Positions 1 through 7,948 of a DNA stretch of 33,425 nt are shown here, one piece after another. The DNA lies in the NCBI GenBank assembly GCA_021325115.1, contig JAJPHU010000252.1:1-33425 (forward strand), read 5' to 3'. The number at the start of each line of letters is the position of its first letter. The stretch's first letter is position 1. The translations under genes were made by a program, and so were the position numbers. The notes under the pieces are model-generated. The model saw nothing but the letters and a program-made list of their open reading frames with translations, ran no database searches and was not told the DNA's origin. This DNA comes from Planctomycetota bacterium (GTDB lineage: Bacteria; Planctomycetota; Planctomycetia; Gemmatales; Gemmataceae).

Positions 1-2717
1 CGATGATGACAGTGGCCATGCACCAGCGCCCGACGTTCCAGGCGTGGCGGCTGCCAGATCTGGTAATCGGGGATTTTTTCATCCAGGAACTCGCTAAAGT
101 AGAAAACTTGGTTATGCAGCCGGTGAGCGTCGTAATTGCTTGCCAGGAGGTTAATCATTTCATCGCGGAAGACGGAGGCGCAGCTCGGTTCCAAGACGAC
201 TATCGGGATGCCGGCTTCAATCTGCGGCTGGAGCGTTGCGAGAATGTTGTGCAGTAAATTCTTGGCCAGGTCCAACATACCGAAGTCATACAAGGGCCGA
301 CCGCAACACAAGTTGGCCTGCGGTACCCAGACCTGGAAGCCGGCGTGCTCCAGCACCTCCACGGCGGCCTGGGCGACTTCGGGATGGAAATAGTTGTTGA
401 ACGTATCGGGCCACAAAATTACCGGCGGCTTGCCTTCGTTACGGATCGCGCGCCGGGCGAACCAATCCTTGAACGTCTGGCGGGCGAACGGCGGCATACG
501 GCGATGCGGTGAGATGCCGCCAAGGAACTTGGAGAGCCTGCTCAGGCCCGGCGTCTGGCTGAAGAAGTTGGCCAGGTCCGGCGCCAACGACGCCAGCCGC
601 GCCCACCAGGGGATCAAGCCCATCGCATAGGCGTGCCGCGGTCGCAGCCGCCCTTCGTAGTAGTGCGAGAGAAATTCGGCCTTGTAGGTGGCCATGTCTA
701 CGTTAACCGGACATTCGCCCTTACACCCCTTGCAGGCCAGGCACAAATCGAGCGATTGGCGGACTGGCTCGCTCCGCCAGCCGTCCGTCAGCACCTCGCC
801 GTTCATCATCTCCCACAGAAGCCGCGCCCGGCCGCGCGTGCTGTGCATCTCCTCGCGTGTGACCTGATAGCTGGGACACATGACCTGGCCGCTCTCTTTG
901 CGGCACTCACCGACGCCAACGCAACGCAAGCTGGCCCGGGCGAACGAATGCTTGTCCTCCGGGAATTGGAAATGCGTCGAAAGGCTGGGCGGACTGTAAT
1001 CGGGGCCGATACGCAGATTGTCGGTGACGCGATAGGCATCGATCTTTTTGCCCGGATTCATCTTCCCTTCCGGGTCCCAAATATGCTTGAATTCGCGCAT
1101 AGCCTGATACAGCGTTTCGCCAAACATCTTGGGCAGGAACTCGCCGCTGGCTTGGCCGTCGCCATGTTCGCCGGACATCGAGCCGCCCAGACGCGTGACT
1201 AGTTCGACGGCCTCTTCCAGGAACGAGCGCCATTTCTTGATTCCCGGGGCGGTATACAAGTCGAAATCGATGCGGCAGTGGATGCAACCCTGGCCGAGAT
1301 GACCATATAGCGACGGCTCATACTGGTACTTGTGAAGCAGCTTGCGCAACTCGCGCAAGTAATCGCCCACTTTTTCGGGCGGCACTGCCGAGTCTTCCCA
1401 GCCGGGCCAGTTGTCGGGCTTGCCGGGGACCCAGGCCGTAGCCCCCAGGCCGCCTTCACGGATCTTCCAGATCATCTCCACTTCTTCCGGGTCGTCGACG
1501 AGCTTCATGGTCGGCGGATGGGGCTGCTTCTGCAGCATTTCCATGCAGCGCCGCGCCTGGGCTTCAGCGTCTTCCTTGCTGTCGCCACTAAACTCGACGA
1601 GCAAGAAGCCCCTGCCTTCGGGCAAGAGCGCGACCTGTTTGCGATGATGGCCCTTGATCATCAGGTACTCAATCAGCAAATGGTCCAGCCCTTCCAGGGC
1701 GGTGGGATTGAGCGGCAGAATATCAGTGACGTGATCGCCGGCACTGTACACGTCGGGATAGCCGAGCACGAGCGTGACGCGGTCCTGCGGCTCCGGCACC
1801 AGATGCAGCGTCGCCTCCAAGATGCTGACGCAAGTGCCTTCCGAGCCGACCAGGGCGCGGGCCAGATGGCAGTGGTGTTCGGGCAGAAGATATTCAAGGT
1901 TGTAGCCGGAAACGCGGCGCGGCAGCTTGGGATAGCGGCGGCGAATCTCCTCGCCATACTTGTCAACCAAGGCTTTGATCTGGGCGTAGATCGCGCCGAT
2001 GCGACCGCCTTGACGAATCATGCTTTCCATCTTGTCAGGCGATGTCTCGCCGACGCACAAGCGCACGCCGTCGTAGGTGAGAATCTCCAGCTCATGCGTG
2101 TTGTCGGCGGTACGGTAGCCCATGCCGTGCTTGGCGGCCAACAGCGAATGGGTGCCGCAGGAATCGTTGCCCAGCATCCCGCCGATGGCGCAATGGCTGT
2201 GCGTGGCCGGGTCCGGGCCAAACGTCAGCTGATGCATTTTCTTGGCTGTGCTGCGCAGCGTATCCAGCACGCAGCCCGGCTCGACAGTCCCCAACCGCCG
2301 ATCGGGATCGACATGCAAGACGTGATGCATGTACTTGGTGAAATCCATGACGACAGCCACGTTGCAGCACTGGCCGCGCAGGCTGGTGCCGCCGCCACGC
2401 GACAGGACTGGCGCCCCATACTTGCGGGCCAAGGCCATTGTTTGCACAACGTCTTCTTTACTGCGCGGAAGGACGACACCGATGGGCGCTTGGCGATAGT
2501 TAGAGCCATCGGTCGCATACAGCGCCCGGCTGCCGTCGTCGAAGCGAACTTCACCCGCGATGCTCTTGCGCAGCTCGCGCTCCAGTTCGCGGGCCGCGTC
2601 TGGCGAGATGGCGGTTCGGCTGTCATCGCGGTGTTGCCGCTCGAAACGCATTGTCTCGTTCTTCTTTCGCTGGATGGTCAGCTCGTTGGGCGGATTCAAC
2701 AGGGGAAGACTAATCAT
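1..2717 (-). CDS. FAD-linked oxidase / 4Fe-4S dehydrogenase fusion (GlcD + GlpC type, 2-hydroxyacid dehydrogenase), 3' end outside window
   Basis: I translated this minus frame directly; it is open from the ATG at 2717 to the left edge, about 905 codons. An FAD-binding PCMH domain is seen with GGGTSLRGQ near residues 108-116 and IGGMLGNDSCGTHS near 178-191, followed by the FAD-oxidase C-terminal domain. Two ferredoxin-type clusters follow: CVGVGEC with a later MCPSY near residue 600, and CLACKGCKGECP near 660. A CCG (heterodisulfide-reductase-like) domain follows with LCCGRPL near 802 and EPSCAS near 841, and a second begins at the edge. Family members (D-lactate, glycolate or D-2-hydroxyglutarate dehydrogenases of the Dld-II/YdiJ type) oxidise 2-hydroxyacids and pass electrons through Fe-S clusters to the quinone pool. 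The start is supported by GAGGAG about 7 nt upstream. Substrate is unknown; the downstream position next to a pyruvate-oxidase-like gene suggests a hydroxyacid-to-pyruvate role (inference). Confidence 0.9.
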   Translation of the reverse strand, partial: MISLPLLNPPNELTIQRKKNETMRFERQHRDDSRTAISPDAARELERELRKSIAGEVRFDDGSRALYATDGSNYRQAPIGVVLPRSKEDVVQTMALARKYGAPVLSRGGGTSLRGQCCNVAVVMDFTKYMHHVLHVDPDRRLGTVEPGCVLDTLRSTAKKMHQLTFGPDPATHSHCAIGGMLGNDSCGTHSLLAAKHGMGYRTADNTHELEILTYDGVRLCVGETSPDKMESMIRQGGRIGAIYAQIKALVDKYGEEIRRRYPKLPRRVSGYNLEYLLPEHHCHLARALVGSEGTCVSILEATLHLVPEPQDRVTLVLGYPDVYSAGDHVTDILPLNPTALEGLDHLLIEYLMIKGHHRKQVALLPEGRGFLLVEFSGDSKEDAEAQARRCMEMLQKQPHPPTMKLVDDPEEVEMIWKIREGGLGATAWVPGKPDNWPGWEDSAVPPEKVGDYLRELRKLLHKYQYEPSLYGHLGQGCIHCRIDFDLYTAPGIKKWRSFLEEAVELVTRLGGSMSGEHGDGQASGEFLPKMFGETLYQAMREFKHIWDPEGKMNPGKKIDAYRVTDNLRIGPDYSPPSLSTHFQFPEDKHSFARASLRCVGVGECRKESGQVMCPSYQVTREEMHSTRGRARLLWEMMNGEVLTDGWRSEPVRQSLDLCLACKGCKGECPVNVDMATYKAEFLSHYYEGRLRPRHAYAMGLIPWWARLASLAPDLANFFSQTPGLSRLSKFLGGISPHRRMPPFARQTFKDWFARRAIRNEGKPPVILWPDTFNNYFHPEVAQAAVEVLEHAGFQVWVPQANLCCGRPLYDFGMLDLAKNLLHNILATLQPQIEAGIPIVVLEPSCASVFRDEMINLLASNYDAHRLHNQVFYFSEFLDEKIPDYQIWQPPRLERRALVHGHCHH

Positions 2718-2735
2718 GGCTCTCCTCGATAATTG

Positions 2736-2789
2736 AGCCGCGACCGTAAGGAAGCGGCAATGCTGACCGCGTCCCTTACGGTCGCGGCT
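2736..2789. repeat. Intergenic palindrome, family A (agccgcgaccgtaagg arms)
   Basis: A perfect 16-bp inverted repeat, 2736-2751 against 2774-2789, lies between the enolase-type gene and the FAD dehydrogenase gene on the minus strand. The same sequence recurs, diverged, at 7167-7220. It can form a strong mRNA hairpin just ahead of the dehydrogenase ribosome-binding site. No U-tract follows, so calling it a terminator would be inference; a dispersed repeat is the safer reading. Confidence 0.75.
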
Positions 2790-2809
2790 TGGATGTATGG
2801 GACGAGATC

Positions 2810-3931
2810 CTAGCTTTTCCAAATCAAGTAACGTTCGGCGTCTGCGTGTTTGAATTCCAGTCCCATGCCGGGACGGGACAGATCGGGGCATAAGGCGCCC
2901 TGCCGGAGCGTTGGGGTACCATCGAATAACATCGATTCCATGCGCGAATGATCGTGGAAATACTCCATCGGCCGAAGCGGTATGGTGGCCAGGCAAGGGT
3001 GCAGCGAGGCCGAAGGGGCGCAGTGAGCCGATAGTTCCAGACAGTGAGCGGAGCATAAAGCGCCGACTTGCAGAAAGCCGGTGACGCCGCCGCAGCGTGT
3101 GACATCAGCTTGCAGTACATCCACTGCTTCGGCGTTGAGCATGTTCTGGAAGTAATGCAGATCGTAGCCGTACTCGCCAGCGGCGATGTCCATACCGCCC
3201 GGTCCTCGATTGCGGATCAGATGCAGGCCGGCGAGGTCGTCGCTGGAGACCGGCTCCTCGAACCAGACCACGCCGAACTCTTCGTGCAGCCGATGCGCGA
3301 AGGCCAATGCCTGCTTGCGGCGGAAGGCGCCGTTGGCATCAACGTATAGCTCGACGTTATCGCCGATGGTTTGACGCGCCGCTCGTACACGTTCCCAATC
3401 GTCCTCCGGCTGACTGCCGATTTTCATTTTGACGCGTGAGATGCCCTGCTCTACCCAACCGCCCAGCTGTTCTTGCAGCTTCGTGTTCGAGTATGAAGTG
3501 AAGCCGCCGCTGCCATAGACCGGTACCGATTCGTGGGCGCCGCCCAACAACGTTACTAGCGGTAGATCGAGAAAACGGGATTTGAGGTCCCATAAGGCGA
3601 GATCGATGGCGGAAATCGCCATCGATGAGATGCCAGGCCGGCCATTATTGCGAATGGCCTGGACCACTTCGCCCCAGATGCCGGGAATGTTCAGGATATC
3701 GCGGCCCTCGATCTTCGGAGCTAGCTTGCTGTGGATCAGGTGGGCGATGGCCTCATTGCCGTAGGTGTAGCCTAGGCCAGTTTGTCCGCCGCCCGCAATT
3801 TCGACCAGTACCAGTGTCGTGCTGTCCCACGAGGCCGTACCGTCCGCCTCCGGTTGGTCGGTGGGGATTTTGTAGACGGAAACATGAATCTGCTCGATAG
3901 CAGCGTGCGTCGCTGTCGCGGTGGCAGGCAT
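2810..3931 (-). CDS. Enolase superfamily protein, mandelate racemase subgroup (sugar-acid dehydratase/racemase-like)
   Basis: The 373-residue protein has the two-domain enolase layout: capping domain about 10-130 and a barrel to the end. Every catalytic position of the mandelate racemase subgroup is visible in order: KMK (K168, K170), VDAN (D198), WFEEP (E225), AGE (E253), the Asp of QADVTRCGG (D276), the His of LSAHCAP (H303) and the Glu of PMEYF (E323). This gives three Mg2+ ligands, a KxK base and a His-Asp base on the opposite face. Such enzymes abstract the alpha proton of a carboxylate and usually dehydrate or epimerise sugar acids. The ATG at 3931 is preceded by GGGAGAG. It sits between the TPP enzyme and the FAD/Fe-S dehydrogenase, fitting a carboxylate pathway. 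The actual substrate cannot be read from sequence. Confidence 0.88.
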   Translation of the reverse strand: MPATATATHAAIEQIHVSVYKIPTDQPEADGTASWDSTTLVLVEIAGGGQTGLGYTYGNEAIAHLIHSKLAPKIEGRDILNIPGIWGEVVQAIRNNGRPGISSMAISAIDLALWDLKSRFLDLPLVTLLGGAHESVPVYGSGGFTSYSNTKLQEQLGGWVEQGISRVKMKIGSQPEDDWERVRAARQTIGDNVELYVDANGAFRRKQALAFAHRLHEEFGVVWFEEPVSSDDLAGLHLIRNRGPGGMDIAAGEYGYDLHYFQNMLNAEAVDVLQADVTRCGGVTGFLQVGALCSAHCLELSAHCAPSASLHPCLATIPLRPMEYFHDHSRMESMLFDGTPTLRQGALCPDLSRPGMGLEFKHADAERYLIWKS

Positions 3932-3957
3932 GGTTGCTCTCCCGTTTTCAGCTCGGA

Positions 3958-4003
3958 GTTCTGAGTGTTGAGGAAGACGGCTTTCTTCCTCAGCACTCAG
4001 AAC
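3958..4003. terminator. Strong hairpin downstream of the TPP enzyme gene
   Basis: Arms 3958-3977 and 3984-4003 pair over 20 positions with a single G:T-type mismatch and a 6-nt loop. It begins 9 nt after the stop codon of the minus-strand TPP enzyme gene and precedes the enolase-type gene. It could terminate or attenuate transcription or stabilise the 3' end. There is no clear U-tract, so termination is inferred from position and stem strength. Confidence 0.55.
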
Positions 4004-4012
4004 GCGGAACTT

Positions 4013-5767
4013 TTACACCACTTCCTTGATCTTGTTCTCCAGGACCGTCTTGATGATCTCCGGAGCATATTTCTCACCGCGGATTAGCGCTTTGGCGAAA
4101 TGATAGGCTTGCGATATCTGCACATGACCGGGCATCGGTGGTTCTTGCGCATCGATCACGGCTTGAACGACCGCCGGGCCGGACACGGCGAACGCCATCT
4201 TGAGCGTCTCCTCGGCTTTCTGGGGATCGTCGATGGTGAAGCCGGGACAGCCAACCGCCTCGGCGTACTTGGCGAAATCAATCGGATGCAAATCACAGCC
4301 GAATTCGGGATTAGCTTCCATGACCATCTGTTCCCATTTGATCTGGCCAAGTGTGTTGTTCTTGATGATGACCACTTTGACCGGCAGCTTGTATTTGACG
4401 ATGGTGGCTAATTCTCCCATGAGCATGGTGAAGCCGCCATCGCCGCTGTAGCAGAGGATCTGCCGGCCCGGGTAAGCGATAGCCGCACCGACCGCGTAGG
4501 GCAAACCGTTGGCCATGGTCGCCAACATGCCGGTGCAGGTGAACCATTGCCGATCGCGCATTTTGATGAAGCGAGTGGCCCAGGTGGTCACAGTGCCGCA
4601 ATCGCTGACAACAATGGCATCGTCGGCCAGGAACTTGTTGAGCAGTGCGGTAACGACCTGCGGTTTCATGGGCTTGTCCATGCGTGCCGCTTGCTTTTCC
4701 ATCAACTGGTTCCACTCGTCCCGGCTCTTTTGGATCTTCTCCAGGAAGCTCTTGTCTGCCTTGGGCTGGACCATGCTCATCAGCGCTTCCAGGACGCGGC
4801 GCGCATCACCGACCAGTGGTACATCCACGGGGTAACGCAGGCCAATATGGGTAGCATCGATATCGATCTGCACGCACCTGGCCTGTCCCGGGATGGGCAA
4901 AAACTGGTGATAGGGAAAGTTGCTGCCGACAATGAAGAGCGTATCACACTCTTTCATGGCGTCCTGCGAAGCTGCGGTGCCGAGCAGGCCCAGACCGCCC
5001 ATAACATTGGGGTGGTCATCGGGGACCGCTCCTTTGCCGAGCAAAGCGTAGATGATCGGGGCCGCCAGTTTCTCGGCCGCCTGGATGACTTCATTCCGCG
5101 CCCGGTAAGCGCCACGGCCGATAAGCAGGGCCACTTTTTTGCCTTGGTTGAGGATGTTGGCAGCCTGGTGCAATAGCTCGTGCGAAGGCATCGGATTGGG
5201 CGGAGCGAAGGTATCACCGCTGTGTTGGGGGATATTCATCTTGGAGTGGCTCTGGGTCTGGACGGTCCACTCCTGAATGTCCTTGGGGATGGTGATGTGC
5301 GACACCGTGCGTCGGGCCAGGGCCGTGCGGATGGCCTCATCCACCACGTTCTCAACGTGAGTCGGCCCCATGATGCGCTCGTTGTACAGAGCCACATCCA
5401 TGAACACTTTATCGAGATCGACATCTTGCTGGAAATGGGTGCCGATCAGGTCGTGGAAGGTGTGGCCGGTGATGGCCAAGACGGGCTGGCCGTCATATTT
5501 GGCGTCGTACAGGCCGTTAAGCAGATGAATGCCGCCTGGCCCGGAAGTGGCCAGGCACACGCCCAGGCAGCCAGTAGTCTTGGCGTAGCCGCAGGCAGCG
5601 AAAGCCGCCGCTTCTTCATGCCGCACCTGGACGAATCGGATCTTGTCTTGATGGATTCGCAACGCCTCAAAGAGGCCGTTGATGCCGTCGCCGGGAAGGC
5701 CAAAAATCACTTTGACATTCCAGTCGATCAATCGTTCCACCAGCAGGTCGGCCACAGTCTTTGCCAT
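4013..5767 (-). CDS. TPP-dependent pyruvate oxidase / pyruvate:quinone dehydrogenase-like protein (PoxB-like)
   Basis: The 584-residue protein shows the three-domain TPP fold. The N-terminal PYR domain has FGLPGDGINGLFEALR and the catalytic Glu in RHEEAA near residues 50-55. The central domain (about 190-330) is of the FAD/ADP-binding type. The C-terminal PP domain has the TPP/Mg signature GDGGFTM, closed by KNNTLG. Length is close to E. coli PoxB (572 residues). PoxB oxidatively decarboxylates pyruvate to acetate and CO2 and reduces quinone; acetolactate synthase and other POX-like enzymes share the fold. The open frame extends to 5851, but the ATG at 5767 is chosen because AAGGAGAT lies about 6 nt upstream and the homologous sequence begins at MAKTVAD. 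If the neighbouring FAD/Fe-S enzyme makes pyruvate, this would be the next step (inference). Confidence 0.85.
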   Translation of the reverse strand: MAKTVADLLVERLIDWNVKVIFGLPGDGINGLFEALRIHQDKIRFVQVRHEEAAAFAACGYAKTTGCLGVCLATSGPGGIHLLNGLYDAKYDGQPVLAITGHTFHDLIGTHFQQDVDLDKVFMDVALYNERIMGPTHVENVVDEAIRTALARRTVSHITIPKDIQEWTVQTQSHSKMNIPQHSGDTFAPPNPMPSHELLHQAANILNQGKKVALLIGRGAYRARNEVIQAAEKLAAPIIYALLGKGAVPDDHPNVMGGLGLLGTAASQDAMKECDTLFIVGSNFPYHQFLPIPGQARCVQIDIDATHIGLRYPVDVPLVGDARRVLEALMSMVQPKADKSFLEKIQKSRDEWNQLMEKQAARMDKPMKPQVVTALLNKFLADDAIVVSDCGTVTTWATRFIKMRDRQWFTCTGMLATMANGLPYAVGAAIAYPGRQILCYSGDGGFTMLMGELATIVKYKLPVKVVIIKNNTLGQIKWEQMVMEANPEFGCDLHPIDFAKYAEAVGCPGFTIDDPQKAEETLKMAFAVSGPAVVQAVIDAQEPPMPGHVQISQAYHFAKALIRGEKYAPEIIKTVLENKIKEVV

Positions 5768-5871
5768 GTTGAGATCTCCTTTTCGGTTTTCCGTCAACGG
5801 AACGCTGGAAAATGAACAGCGAACACGGAACGGTAAGCAAAAATCTTGCAAATGGGATGCCCGCTTGACGG

Positions 5872-5978
5872 GCCGGAAGCGTCAGCGACGGATAACGAGC
5901 CGGAAATGTCAGCGATGGACAACGAGCTGGAAGCGTCAGCGACGGATTCCCGCCATCGCTGACGCTTCCAGCTCGTTA
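5872..5978. repeat. Family B palindrome with 27-bp tandem units
   Basis: Two tandem 27-bp units (5872-5898 and 5899-5925) and a third partial unit carry gccggaagcgtcagcgacgg-like sequence. The third unit pairs with the inverted arm 5955-5975 over about 21 bp. Related palindromes lie at 14254-14307 and 24641-24705. The right edge contains the TAA stop (5976-5978) of the bicupin gene, so the hairpin immediately follows that coding region. It lies in the spacer upstream of the TPP enzyme gene. Confidence 0.8.
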
Positions 5979-7136
5979 TTTCGTGAGGAAGACACGACGG
6001 CGCGGCAACTTCTCGATCAGCGCTTCCGGCTGGCCGAGATTCGCCATCAACAGATAATCGGGATTGGCCGCTAGCCAAAGGGAAAGGTCGATGGCTTGGT
6101 AATGGCCGCTGTTGAAAGCGATCAGCACCCGCGCCGGCTTATCGTTGCTGGCGTTTTCGATGGAGTGGCCGTAGCCGGTCGGAATGTAACCGACATCACC
6201 GGCATCGAACGTTTCCTCGCGGTAACGACCATGGGCGCCGAACAAAGTGACGCGGACTCGGCCGGAAATGACGTATTGCCATTCATCAGCGTTGGGATGC
6301 CAGTGCAGCTCGCGCAGACCGCCGGGGTTGAGGTCGAGGATAACGCCGGTGATGGTTGTGGAGATAGGAAAGCGTTCTTGGCCGACGCGCCATTCGCGAC
6401 CGCCGCTATGCAGCGAGTGCGGCTCCTCGGCCAACATGCGGAACTTGTGCGAGACAGGCGGCGGATTGAGCACACGGCGATGCTCCGGTTGAATTTGCTC
6501 CGGCGGCACCGGTCCACGCGCGAAATACACCTCGTTCTTGGGAAATCTGGTGAAGGCTTCCTCCGGGAGGCTGAGATTTTTGGCCAGCAAGCGAGACGGC
6601 GTATGACCAATCCAATCGGTGATGCTGAAGGTGCCGAACTCCGAGAAATAGCCGTTGTCGAAAACGAGGATGAAGTGGCAGGGTTTGTTGCCCAGGCACT
6701 GAATTGAATGGCCGTGGCCGCGTGGAAAATACCAGATGTCGCCGGGATCAAAGTCGTTGGTTTCGGCGCGCCCTTCCGGATCGACGACCGTGGTACGGCA
6801 GCGGCCCTCGACAACAAAGGCCCATTCGGCGGCAGTGGCGTGCCAGTGCAGTTCGCGCATGCCGCCCGGTTCTAGCCGCATGGACACGCCAGCAATGCCT
6901 TTGGAGATGGGCAACTGTTTGACTGTGGCCTCGCGGGCCGAGTTGCCCCCCTGGACTTTGGCTTCCGACTTCTCCAGGGCGAAGCGGAACGTCGGCAGCT
7001 CCTCGCCGTCGAGCAGAGGATCGGGCTGATTGGCTGTGGTATTTGGGGCCGGTTGCGCCATCACTTCTTCCTCCCTCAGGCCCGCCGCGGCAAGCGTCGA
7101 GCCGAGTAAAAATCCGCGCCGTGTCAGCTCGGACAT
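5976..7136 (-). CDS. oxdC: Oxalate-decarboxylase-type bicupin, Tat-exported
   Basis: The 386-residue protein starts with a twin-arginine signal (RRGFLLGS, residues 6-13), implying export of the folded protein. Two cupin domains follow, each with a complete Mn site: H97, H99, E104, H143 and H278, H280, E285, H324. The GGMRELHWH and GGLRELHWH context and the WQYVISG and DVGYIPTGYGHSIEN stretches match oxalate decarboxylase (oxalate to formate and CO2). The active-site lid after the first cupin, SENST in Bacillus OxdC by memory, reads SEFGT here (165-169): the essential Glu is kept but two lid residues differ. The start at 7136 is supported by AAGGAGA. Decarboxylase, oxidase or another bicupin activity remain possible. 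Confidence 0.87.
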   Translation of the reverse strand: MSELTRRGFLLGSTLAAAGLREEEVMAQPAPNTTANQPDPLLDGEELPTFRFALEKSEAKVQGGNSAREATVKQLPISKGIAGVSMRLEPGGMRELHWHATAAEWAFVVEGRCRTTVVDPEGRAETNDFDPGDIWYFPRGHGHSIQCLGNKPCHFILVFDNGYFSEFGTFSITDWIGHTPSRLLAKNLSLPEEAFTRFPKNEVYFARGPVPPEQIQPEHRRVLNPPPVSHKFRMLAEEPHSLHSGGREWRVGQERFPISTTITGVILDLNPGGLRELHWHPNADEWQYVISGRVRVTLFGAHGRYREETFDAGDVGYIPTGYGHSIENASNDKPARVLIAFNSGHYQAIDLSLWLAANPDYLLMANLGQPEALIEKLPRRRVFLTK

Positions 7137-7166
7137 GGGGTCTCCTTTATTTATCTGCGAACAATC

Positions 7167-7220
7167 GAGCCGCGACCGTAAAGGATCGAAAGAGCAACCG
7201 CTCCCTTATGGTCGTGGTTC
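7167..7220. repeat. Diverged family A palindrome overlapping a coding end
   Basis: Left arm gagccgcgaccgtaaaggat (7167-7186) and right arm 7201-7220 are imperfect inverted copies related to 2736-2789. The right arm contains the TAA (7206-7208) and the last four codons (EPRP) of the upstream secreted-protein gene on the minus strand, so the repeat has become part of that reading frame. Confidence 0.7.
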
Positions 7221-7745
7221 TGATTTGACCGAACGGGTGAAATCACGGCGAATCGTCTCTCCGGCTTGAACGAGGATACGCTGCGTTTGTTCTACCGGTT
7301 TGCCGTCTTTGGTCCAACGGAGGCGCATCTGGTAGCTGTACTTTTTTCCCGGTGTCAAGGGCGGCGAGAAGAAATAGCGTGTTTCGCCGGTTTGCCTGGT
7401 CTTGACGCCGTTGACCCAGATTTCGGCATCTGCGGGAACACGCACCCAGATATGCGCTTTGTTGTCTGCTCCCATCTCTCTGGCCGTTAAGAACGGCGGC
7501 AAATAGCCGCCGCCAATCCCGACTCCCACGTTTGCCGGCGACGGCGGCGCCTGGGATGCCTTCGAGATCGTGTTGGGGGCCATGCCTGGCACCGGCACAG
7601 TTATCTGCGAGGGATGGTAGCTCTGCGGTGCCGTGCCCCAGTAAGGATACGACGAGCCACTCGGATTGGTTGCTTGCCCCTGCACCGAGCTGGCCGCGAT
7701 AGCAGCGACAACAAGTGCTCGCCCTAGGGGAACGAGACTATTCAT
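7206..7745 (-). CDS. Secreted protein with TIGR03000-type domain
   Basis: With the start at 7745 the product is 179 residues: an N-terminal signal (LGRALVVAAIAASSVQGQA), a Ser/Pro/Gly-rich linker and a C-terminal domain with ADAEIWVNGVKTRQTGETRYFFSPPL, then PGKKYSYQMR. This matches the planctomycete TIGR03000 domain, whose consensus has a PADAxxxVNG motif and a later SPPLxPGxxYxY. These proteins are exported; their biochemical role is not known. The open frame continues upstream to 7922, but GGAG about 8 nt before the ATG at 7745 and the signal peptide fix the start. The final residues EPRP and the stop lie in a palindromic repeat. It is 69 nt upstream of the bicupin gene on the same strand and divergent from the export lipoprotein gene. 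Confidence 0.8.
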   Translation of the reverse strand: MNSLVPLGRALVVAAIAASSVQGQATNPSGSSYPYWGTAPQSYHPSQITVPVPGMAPNTISKASQAPPSPANVGVGIGGGYLPPFLTAREMGADNKAHIWVRVPADAEIWVNGVKTRQTGETRYFFSPPLTPGKKYSYQMRLRWTKDGKPVEQTQRILVQAGETIRRDFTRSVKSEPRP

Positions 7746-7884
7746 GGCTGTTCTCCTCTCTCTCCTCATTGTATGTAAGGATAGGGCAAAAATTATTCCC
7801 ACGGATTCCGTTGCCAGCTCGCCGCTGTTGGATGGATCTCGTTCCGCTCGTCTCTCCTTACACCGGCTACACTCAAGGGCGTTT

Positions 7885-7913
7885 CCCTCTCTGCCGATTT
7901 TAGGGAGAGAGGG
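7885..7913 (+). other. Small hairpin in the leader of the export lipoprotein gene
   Basis: CCCTCTCT (7885-7892) and AGAGAGGG (7906-7913) form an 8-bp inverted repeat in the 203-nt spacer between the divergent genes starting at 7745 and 7949. No confident promoter hexamers are seen in the spacer. Function is unassigned. Confidence 0.35.
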
Positions 7914-7948
7914 TATCCACATCGAGCACCGAGAGTGGATGGCGGATT

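Noticed and set aside
1332-2732. 466-codon plus-strand open frame
   Set aside because: It lies antisense to the FAD/4Fe-4S dehydrogenase, whose frame shows clear cofactor motifs throughout. The plus frame has no family motif and an unlikely composition.
5872-5978. CRISPR-like array of 27-bp repeats
   Set aside because: The units are contiguous without spacers, and the last copy forms a palindrome. No cas genes are present.
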